Assembly: GCA_017561615.1 (NCBI GenBank)
Contig: JAFZBT010000012.1
Coordinates: forward strand, 1 to 20,448
Length of the DNA stretch: 20,448 bases
Source: Erysipelotrichaceae bacterium
GTDB taxonomy: Bacteria; Bacillota_I; Bacilli_A; Erysipelotrichales; Erysipelotrichaceae
Direction: 5' to 3'
The first letter of the stretch is position 1. Every line of letters starts with the position of its first letter. Below are positions 16,648-20,448 of this stretch, in pieces. Made by a program: the position numbers and the translations under genes. A model generated the notes under the pieces. That model was not told the DNA's origin and searched no databases. It saw only the letters and a program-made list of their open reading frames with translations.

Positions 16648-16700
16648 CAGTTTTTCACTCTATTTTCACTGTTTTTTGGAAATTTTCATAAATTTACATA

Positions 16701-16714
16701 TGAAAGCGATTTCA
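16701..16714. promoter_or_regulatory. Candidate CcpA (cre) box
   Basis: TGAAAGCGATTTCA matches the degenerate cre consensus TGWNANCGNTNNCA at every fixed position. It lies about 90 bases upstream of the predicted amiA start and about 85-100 bases upstream of the predicted start of the divergent ygjV-like gene. An upstream cre more often activates than represses in Firmicutes. The match is direct; binding is inferred. Confidence 0.5.
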
Positions 16715-16765
16715 TTTTTCATAAGTTTTCATTAATATGTCCGTACCTGTGAAGCGGTGTATCAA

Positions 16766-16794
16766 TTGACACATCCCGGTCCGCATAGAATAAT
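16766..16794 (+). promoter_or_regulatory. Promoter of the ygjV-like gene
   Basis: A perfect TTGACA (16766-16771), a 17-base spacer and AATAAT (16789-16794) predict transcription from about 16801, only some 13 bases before the ATG and just ahead of the GGAGGTGG ribosome site. Confidence 0.75.
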
Positions 16795-16813
16795 AAGTAT
16801 ACGGAGGTGGCTC

Positions 16814-17323
16814 ATGAGCAATACCGCAACCCTGCTGACCGCTAACGCCATCACCCTGCTGGCGCAGCTGGTAAACCTTTATGCCTCAACGCGGAAGAAC
16901 AAGAAGGACATCCTGCTCTGGCAGTGCGTCTTCATGGTGCTGATCGGCGTAACCAGCTGGCTTTTGAAAGGCTACAGCGCCGTGGTGACCGACATCCTGG
17001 GAATCATCAGAAACCTGATCATCATCCGGGGCATTGAAAACCGGACCGTTGACATCATCCAGATCGTGCTGTGCATCGTTTTGGGAGTTTACTTCAACAG
17101 CAACGGCCTGATCGGCTATCTGCCGATCATCGCCACCATCAGCCAGTCTCTGCTTCTGCTCAACCGCAATGTCCGCACCGACCACGTGCAGCTGGTCTGC
17201 GCCTTCTCTTCGGTATGCTGGACGGGCTTTAATCTCGGCATCGGCAGTTATGTCGGCGCCCTGTTCAATGCCCTGGCGGCACTCTCCTATCTGGCGACCA
17301 TGTTCAGGGAGAAAAAAGACTGA
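16814..17323 (+). CDS. YgjV-like integral membrane protein
   Basis: A 169-residue membrane protein with about five hydrophobic helices and short loops. The start LLTANAITLLAQLVNLYASTRKNKKDILLWQ, followed by GIIRNLIIIRG and the C-terminal YVGALFNALAALSYLATMFR, resembles the YgjV (Imp-YgjV) family of bacterial inner membrane proteins, whose function is unknown; E. coli YgjV is of similar size. The frame is open further upstream (to 16757), but the ATG at 16814 has GGAGGTGG directly before it, and the predicted transcription start at about 16801 rules out the longer form. It is monocistronic with its own promoter and a bidirectional terminator. No link to the peptide importers is visible apart from the shared intergenic region. 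Confidence 0.8.
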   Translation: MSNTATLLTANAITLLAQLVNLYASTRKNKKDILLWQCVFMVLIGVTSWLLKGYSAVVTDILGIIRNLIIIRGIENRTVDIIQIVLCIVLGVYFNSNGLIGYLPIIATISQSLLLLNRNVRTDHVQLVCAFSSVCWTGFNLGIGSYVGALFNALAALSYLATMFREKKD

Positions 17324-17330
17324 AAGAACA

Positions 17331-17352
17331 AAAAGCCGGCGCGCCGGCTTTT
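17331..17352. terminator. Bidirectional terminator between the ygjV-like gene and the M50 operon
   Basis: AAAAGCCGG and CCGGCTTTT flank a CGCG core, giving a near-perfect palindrome with A-run and T-run on both sides. Converging genes end 8 bases before it and 23 bases after it. Confidence 0.85.
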
Positions 17353-17374
17353 ATCATGCTTGTTCTGCTTTCCT

Positions 17375-18487
17375 TCAGCTCTTCATTCTTTCCTTAAGAA
17401 TGTCCACCAGTTCCATTTCTCCCTGCAGATCGGCAGGGTAGGGATAGGTGTCCTTCAGCTTTTCCAGATCCTGAAGAAGCTTCTGCTGAGCCTGTTCGTC
17501 CTTCCGGTACAGAGCGGCCGCGTATTCCGCTCTTAAGACCGTCGGCACCGACCGGCTGGCCTTTATGTACTTGCGCACCAGCTTGTCGTTTATTTCCTCG
17601 CAGCTGCCCCTCAGACAGTCAACCGTCACCTTGTCCATCATCATGGCGCACCGGCTGATCCCCGGCAGCGGATATTCTTTATCAAAGGCTTCTTCGATGA
17701 TCTGATAGGCGCCGTCGAAATCATGACGGTCCATCAGGGTGCTCTCCCGCAGGCACAGCAGAAAAGCGCCGAGGCTGCCGTTGGTCAGCACCGATTCATC
17801 GTATTTCAGCAGTTCTTCGGGCATGTCCTTGGCCCTTACGCCGTTCATCAGCAGTTCATTGGCCTTCATCTGCTGCCAGAAGGCCCGGCGGCTGGAGGGA
17901 TGCAGCAGCAGTTCCAGAATGTTCATTCCGTCATTGGGCGCCATGGCCGTTTTCATGGGGACGCCGTTGCCAAAACCGGTAAAGATGCCGGCAAGGGCGA
18001 AAGTGCCCAGAAGTATCTTGGGGAGCCTGCCGGCCACTGCATCCATCAGGAAGTACGCCAGCAAAGCCGTCAGCAGATTCACGAGCACGCCTCCGGCATT
18101 ATAAAGAATACAGGGGAAGCGTTCGCTGTATTCGGGCGGTCCCATCAGACACTGCCCGGCCGTTCCGGTCATGCTGTGCTTCTTCAGTTCCAGCTTTCCC
18201 TCGCTGTTTCTGCTGATCATCAGATTGAACAGCCGGTAGGAAACGAAGCGGTAACCGGTCAGAAGACCCATTATCATGTGGCCGGCCTCATGAATGGCCG
18301 TCTGCAGGACCGTCGAAATCAGCAGCAGGCCCAGGAAAACGAAGTACATCACCAGAAAGCCGGAGAAATCGGTATCGGTGAGGATGCCGGCGATCTTCTT
18401 GGCGATGGTCAGCGAAAAGACCGCGATCAGCACGAACATGACGGCGTAGGAAACAATACTGGCAAGTTTATCTTTTGTTTTATTCAT
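17375..18487 (-). CDS. M50-type membrane metalloprotease with helical C-terminal domain
   Basis: A 370-residue membrane protein. TM1 lies at about 10-30 and TM2 at about 43-66, and TM2 runs into the zinc motif HEAGH (66-70), typical of site-2-type intramembrane proteases. Further features of the class follow: ILYNAGGVLVNLLTALLAYF (127-146, a conserved N in a membrane helix) and an APNDGMN segment (183-189) in which D186 could be the third zinc ligand. Residues about 195-370 are predicted to be soluble and helical, perhaps TPR-like, and would face the cytoplasm or bind a partner. It is last in the operon, 18 bases after the HTH-HD gene, with a GGAAAGGGAG ribosome site. The substrate is unknown; the regulator upstream is an obvious candidate to test. 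Confidence 0.8.
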   Translation of the reverse strand: MNKTKDKLASIVSYAVMFVLIAVFSLTIAKKIAGILTDTDFSGFLVMYFVFLGLLLISTVLQTAIHEAGHMIMGLLTGYRFVSYRLFNLMISRNSEGKLELKKHSMTGTAGQCLMGPPEYSERFPCILYNAGGVLVNLLTALLAYFLMDAVAGRLPKILLGTFALAGIFTGFGNGVPMKTAMAPNDGMNILELLLHPSSRRAFWQQMKANELLMNGVRAKDMPEELLKYDESVLTNGSLGAFLLCLRESTLMDRHDFDGAYQIIEEAFDKEYPLPGISRCAMMMDKVTVDCLRGSCEEINDKLVRKYIKASRSVPTVLRAEYAAALYRKDEQAQQKLLQDLEKLKDTYPYPADLQGEMELVDILKERMKS

Positions 18488-18505
18488 TGATCTCCCTTTC
18501 CGCTG

Positions 18506-19318
18506 CTAAAGCAGTCTCTTGTAGATGTCCAGCATGCTGGCCATCTGGTATTTCAGCAGCCAGGCTGCATCATTGTATTCCGGCTGTTTTCTGACGGTTT
18601 CCAGCAGCGGCATGACGTACTGCTCCGTTTCCCTGATCATCCGGTATTCCCGCTGCCTTGACAGCCCCCAGGACATCGTCGTCAGGTTGTTGCAGCGGTC
18701 AACGCACTTGATCAGCGCAGCGTCAGCATCCTGCATGAGACCCTGATAATACTCCTTCATTATTTCCTCACGGCGCTGATCATCCTTTTCATGGCTCATC
18801 AGTCCGACCAGTTCCCTGGTACGCTGACTGACCGGAAGATCAGGCAGGGACTTATGACAGTCTTCAATGACATCGTGAAGCAGGCAGGCGGCGATCACCT
18901 CATCCTTTCTGATGCCCATGGCCAGGCAATGGCAGGCCATGTTGAGAGGGTGGTAGATGTAGGGAACCTCTGACTTCTTTCGGGTCTGGCCTTCATGAGC
19001 TTTTTGGGCGTAATCCAGAGCCCTGAGGGTCTCATTCATGCCGCAGCTCTTGGCCGTGGCCTTGATGAAGGATTTCATGTGCTGCCAGTCAAAGATGGTA
19101 TCGGAAACAGGCAGATCCTGCTTCTGATCTTCAACCAGCCGGGAAAGGGATACGTCAAAGACCCCAGCCATTTTCATCAGCTTATCCAGATCGGGCCGGT
19201 ACTCTTCTCTCTCCCAGGAGGAAACTGCCTGAAAGCTGACATTCAGTTCATCTGCCAGCTTTTCCTGCGTCATCCCTCTTTCTTCTCTCAGTCTTCTGAT
19301 GTTATCTCCCAGACTCAT
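18506..19318 (-). CDS. XRE helix-turn-helix fused to an HD (p)ppGpp-hydrolase-like domain
   Basis: 270 residues in two parts. Residues 1-62 form an XRE DNA-binding domain (MTQEKLADELNVSFQAVSSWE). Residues about 78-230 form an HD domain of the SpoT/RelA/Mesh1 kind: AQKAHEGQTRK (104-114), PYIYHP (119-124, H123), LLHDVIED (146-153, H148 and D149 plus E152 and D153) and LIKCVDRCNNL (202-212, D207). All the usual metal ligands and the ED pair are present, so it should be catalytically competent. No synthetase domain is present. The start ATG directly abuts the TAA of the 91-residue gene (TAAATG), with a GGAGGAATGG site inside that gene. I infer a regulator that binds or degrades an alarmone. Another small nucleotide substrate is possible. 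Confidence 0.85.
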   Translation of the reverse strand: MSLGDNIRRLREERGMTQEKLADELNVSFQAVSSWEREEYRPDLDKLMKMAGVFDVSLSRLVEDQKQDLPVSDTIFDWQHMKSFIKATAKSCGMNETLRALDYAQKAHEGQTRKKSEVPYIYHPLNMACHCLAMGIRKDEVIAACLLHDVIEDCHKSLPDLPVSQRTRELVGLMSHEKDDQRREEIMKEYYQGLMQDADAALIKCVDRCNNLTTMSWGLSRQREYRMIRETEQYVMPLLETVRKQPEYNDAAWLLKYQMASMLDIYKRLL

Positions 19319-19594
19319 TTACCATTCCTCCTTCTTATTCCGCTGCTCTTCGATGATCTTCATGGCTTCTTCCTTGGTTATTTCATCGATCCTGTCCAGC
19401 ATGTCGGTATTGCCGAAACCGTATGGCGAATCAAATGGTTCGGAAGAATCATATCCGCAAAGACGGTCGCTGACGATGAAGCTTCTGTCCAGCCGCCAGC
19501 CGGTGCTGCGGAATATGTAATGGCGGCCGCCGACTGACTTGGCCACCAGATCCTTATCATTGATATAGTAGTATACAGTCTTTTTTCTTTCCAT
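19319..19594 (-). CDS. Unrecognised 91-residue protein, first gene of the HTH-HD/M50 operon
   Basis: I do not recognise this protein. It is short and soluble, rich in tyrosine, aspartate and arginine. The N-terminal part (KTVYYYINDKDLVAKSVGGRHYIFRS) looks like three to four beta strands, and the C-terminal part (about 64-91) like a charged helix. It has no membrane segment or signal peptide and one cysteine. A strong GGGAGGAGAG ribosome site precedes the start at 19594. It is followed without a gap by the HTH-HD gene, so the two are almost certainly made together. That makes it a candidate partner or modulator of the regulator. Confidence 0.8.
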   Translation of the reverse strand: MERKKTVYYYINDKDLVAKSVGGRHYIFRSTGWRLDRSFIVSDRLCGYDSSEPFDSPYGFGNTDMLDRIDEITKEEAMKIIEEQRNKKEEW

Positions 19595-19682
19595 AATTCT
19601 CTCCTCCCTGCATTATCAGTCTAATATACTGACGGTTTTCTGTTCAGCGGGGAGGAATTGAAACTTTCAAGAAAATTTCAAG

Positions 19683-19710
19683 TTGTGCTTGAATTCAGTT
19701 ACATTATAAC
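19683..19710 (+). promoter_or_regulatory. Candidate promoter of the S-box leader
   Basis: TTGTGC (19683-19688), a 16-base spacer and TATAAC (19705-19710). A second candidate, the extended -10 TGTTATATT (hexamer 19752-19757), would start transcription near 19764 and remove the 5' side of riboswitch helix P1 (19758-19763), so I prefer the upstream one. Its -10 overlaps the -10 of the divergent promoter on the other strand. Confidence 0.4.
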
Positions 19711-19711
19711 A
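19703..19711 (-). promoter_or_regulatory. Promoter of the 91-aa/HTH-HD/M50 operon (extended -10)
   Basis: On the minus strand, TGTTATAAT is a perfect extended -10 with TATAAT at 19708-19703. There is no good -35 at normal spacing, as is common for extended -10 promoters. Transcription would start near 19696, inside the TTTCAAG/CTTGAA cluster. Confidence 0.55.
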
Positions 19712-19757
19712 CATCCGCATCTTTTCAAGTCCGGCTGGAGCGGAAAAGTGTTATATT

Positions 19758-19925
19758 GGTCTTACCATAAAGAGACAGGCGAGAGACAAGCTCAGTGACC
19801 CTGCAGCAACCCTTACCGCGGTAAGAAGGTGCTAAGGCTTGGATGATGGAACGTTTGCACACTTACAGGCTTTTCATCATCACGATGGAAGGCCTTTTCT
19901 CTTTATGTAGATTACAAGGAGGAAA
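19758..19925 (+). ncRNA. SAM-I (S-box) riboswitch with translational expression platform
   Basis: The conserved S-box core is present: AGAG (19772-19775 area), P2 helix CAGG/CCTG (19776-19779 with 19800-19803) enclosing GAG...GCTC, AGCAACC (19805-19811), P3 hairpin CTTAC/GTAAG (19812-19825), AAGGTGCTAA (19826-19835) and P4 hairpin GATGATGGAA with the CATCATC side (19842-19881). P1 is GGTCTT (19758-19763) with AAGGCC (19889-19894). The expected pseudoknot is CAAG (19787-19790) with CTTG (19838-19841), a pairing that covaries from the usual UGG/CCA. Downstream, TTTTCTCTTT (19895-19904) can pair over 10 bp with AAGGAGGAAA (19916-19925), hiding the ribosome site. CATAAAGAGA (19766-19775) can instead pair perfectly with TCTCTTTATG (19898-19907). 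SAM should therefore turn translation off. Confidence 0.8.
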
Positions 19926-19928
19926 GCC

Positions 19929-20282
19929 ATGAAACCACGGAAATCAATTGTCCAGATCTTCATCAGCCATTCATCCATCAGCCAGTATGCGCAGATAACC
20001 AGCCAGCTTCGTGATGACGGTTTCACCCTGTTCCATGGGCTCGACCGCATCAGAGACGACGATCAGATCATCGCCATATGCGTTGACACCGGAAAACGCG
20101 AAGTATATCAGGCTAATGTCACGGTAATGGCCTGCTGGTGCAGCCAAAACAGCAGCCGCTATCCGCTCAGCGGCGAGCAGTTCATGAAGAACTATGAAGG
20201 GCTGATAAGAAGAAAAGACGCCGGTCTGTATGACCGGCTGTTAAGGGAAAGCTGGCAGAAGCACTGCCTGAGCAGCAACTGA
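19929..20282 (+). CDS. Unrecognised 117-residue protein under S-box control
   Basis: I do not recognise this protein. It is a small, probably cytoplasmic protein with no signal peptide or membrane helix. The N-terminal half (SIVQIFISHSSISQYAQITSQLRDDGFTLFHGLD, then QIIAICVDTGKREVYQANVTVMAC) suggests an alpha/beta fold. The C-terminal part (about 83-115) looks helical and charged. Four cysteines occur, two as a CWC pair (residues about 69-71). AAGGAGG lies at ideal spacing before the ATG at 19929 and is the element the riboswitch hides. S-box genes normally serve methionine, cysteine or SAM metabolism or transport, so a link to sulfur or methyl metabolism is likely, but no enzyme motif is visible. 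It diverges from the HTH-HD operon and converges with the partial gene at the window end. Confidence 0.8.
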   Translation: MKPRKSIVQIFISHSSISQYAQITSQLRDDGFTLFHGLDRIRDDDQIIAICVDTGKREVYQANVTVMACWCSQNSSRYPLSGEQFMKNYEGLIRRKDAGLYDRLLRESWQKHCLSSN

Positions 20283-20292
20283 AAGCACACGG

Positions 20293-20448
20293 TTAATCCT
20301 TGGCAGTTTCTTCCGGGCAGCTTTCGATGTCATAGATGTCGCTGAAGGCGATCTTCAGTCCTTCACTGTCGGTTATTGTTTTGCCGTACTCATCAACTCT
20401 GCAGATCCGCAGCGTTCTTTTCAGGTATTTACCGCCCTGCTTGCGCTC
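20293..20448 (-). CDS. Unrecognised protein, C-terminal 51 residues (runs off the window)
   Basis: An open minus-strand frame enters from the window edge and ends at TAA 20295-20293. The visible part reads like a small beta-rich domain: KYLKRTLRICRVDEYGKTI, then GLKIAFSDIYDIESCPEE and a short tail. Codon use resembles that of the neighbours and there is no competing frame, so I take it as real. It converges on the S-box gene with only 10 bases between the stop codons and no terminator hairpin that I can see. The family is unknown and the start lies outside the window. Confidence 0.55.
   Translation of the reverse strand, partial: ERKQGGKYLKRTLRICRVDEYGKTITDSEGLKIAFSDIYDIESCPEETAKD

Larger units (their letters stand above)
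19658..19729. promoter_or_regulatory. Cluster of TTTCAAG/CTTGAA boxes
   Basis: TTTCAAG occurs at 19665-19671, 19676-19682 (11 bases apart, one helical turn) and 19723-19729. The inverted form CTTGAA is at 19688-19693, pairing with TTCAAG (19677-19682) across 5 bases. TTGAAA (19658-19663) forms a further inverted repeat with TTTCAA (19665-19670). The boxes surround the start site of the divergent operon. They are candidate operators for the HTH-HD protein. The repeats are visible; the binding protein is inferred. Confidence 0.5.

Noticed and set aside
16757..16813. Longer start for the ygjV-like protein
   Set aside because: It overlaps the TTGACA/AATAAT promoter, and the ATG at 16814 has an ideal GGAGGTGG.
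19752..19757. Extended -10 TGTTATATT as the S-box promoter
   Set aside because: Transcription from it would begin after the 5' strand of helix P1 and destroy the aptamer; kept only as an alternative.
1..20448. Mobile elements, CRISPR arrays, tRNA or rRNA genes
   Set aside because: No transposase, integrase, terminal repeat pair, regularly spaced direct repeats or clover-leaf sequence was found on reading either strand.

Overview
The window looks like a chromosomal segment of a low-to-mid GC Firmicute. The second transporter is built like the streptococcal Ami system, and the oversized transporter ATPases recall Erysipelotrichia and their Mollicute relatives. TGA is used only as a stop. Strong AGGAGG ribosome binding sites, TTGACA/TATAAT promoters, lipoprotein signal peptides, a cre-like box and an S-box leader all fit Firmicutes. 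The taxonomic placement is inference. I see no mobile elements, CRISPR array, tRNA or rRNA.

Layout. 1-215: start of an XRE-type regulator cut by the window edge (minus). 368-6646: minus-strand operon oppB-oppC-oppD-oppF followed by a small membrane protein (DUF3899-like), led by an extended -10 promoter. OppD, OppF and OppC each carry large insertions. 6847-7254: a lone plus-strand DUF1835-like gene. 7390-9891: a separate, unusually long oligopeptide-binding lipoprotein (oppA) with its own strong promoter. 10079-16580: a second complete oligopeptide importer (amiA-amiC-amiD-amiE-amiF type, minus), with a terminator hairpin between amiA and amiC and a perfect match to the degenerate CcpA cre consensus upstream of amiA. 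16814-17323: a YgjV-like membrane protein on the plus strand.

17375-19594 (minus): a three-gene operon encoding an unrecognised 91-aa protein, an XRE helix-turn-helix protein fused to an HD domain with all the hallmarks of a small (p)ppGpp hydrolase, and an M50-type intramembrane metalloprotease. It diverges from 19758-20282, where an S-box (SAM-I) riboswitch precedes an unrecognised 117-aa protein. The leader contains a clear SD-sequestering hairpin and a mutually exclusive anti-sequestering helix, so a SAM-off translational switch can be drawn in detail. A cluster of TTTCAAG/CTTGAA boxes lies between the two divergent units. The window ends in the C-terminal part of another unrecognised minus-strand gene.

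How it fits together. Most of the window imports peptides: two permease/ATPase sets and two dedicated binding proteins, with separate promoters, operator-like palindromes and possible catabolite control. The right end is a small regulatory module that joins predicted alarmone hydrolysis, membrane proteolysis and SAM sensing, and includes two proteins I do not recognise. That module and the enlarged Opp ATPases are the parts most likely to be new.
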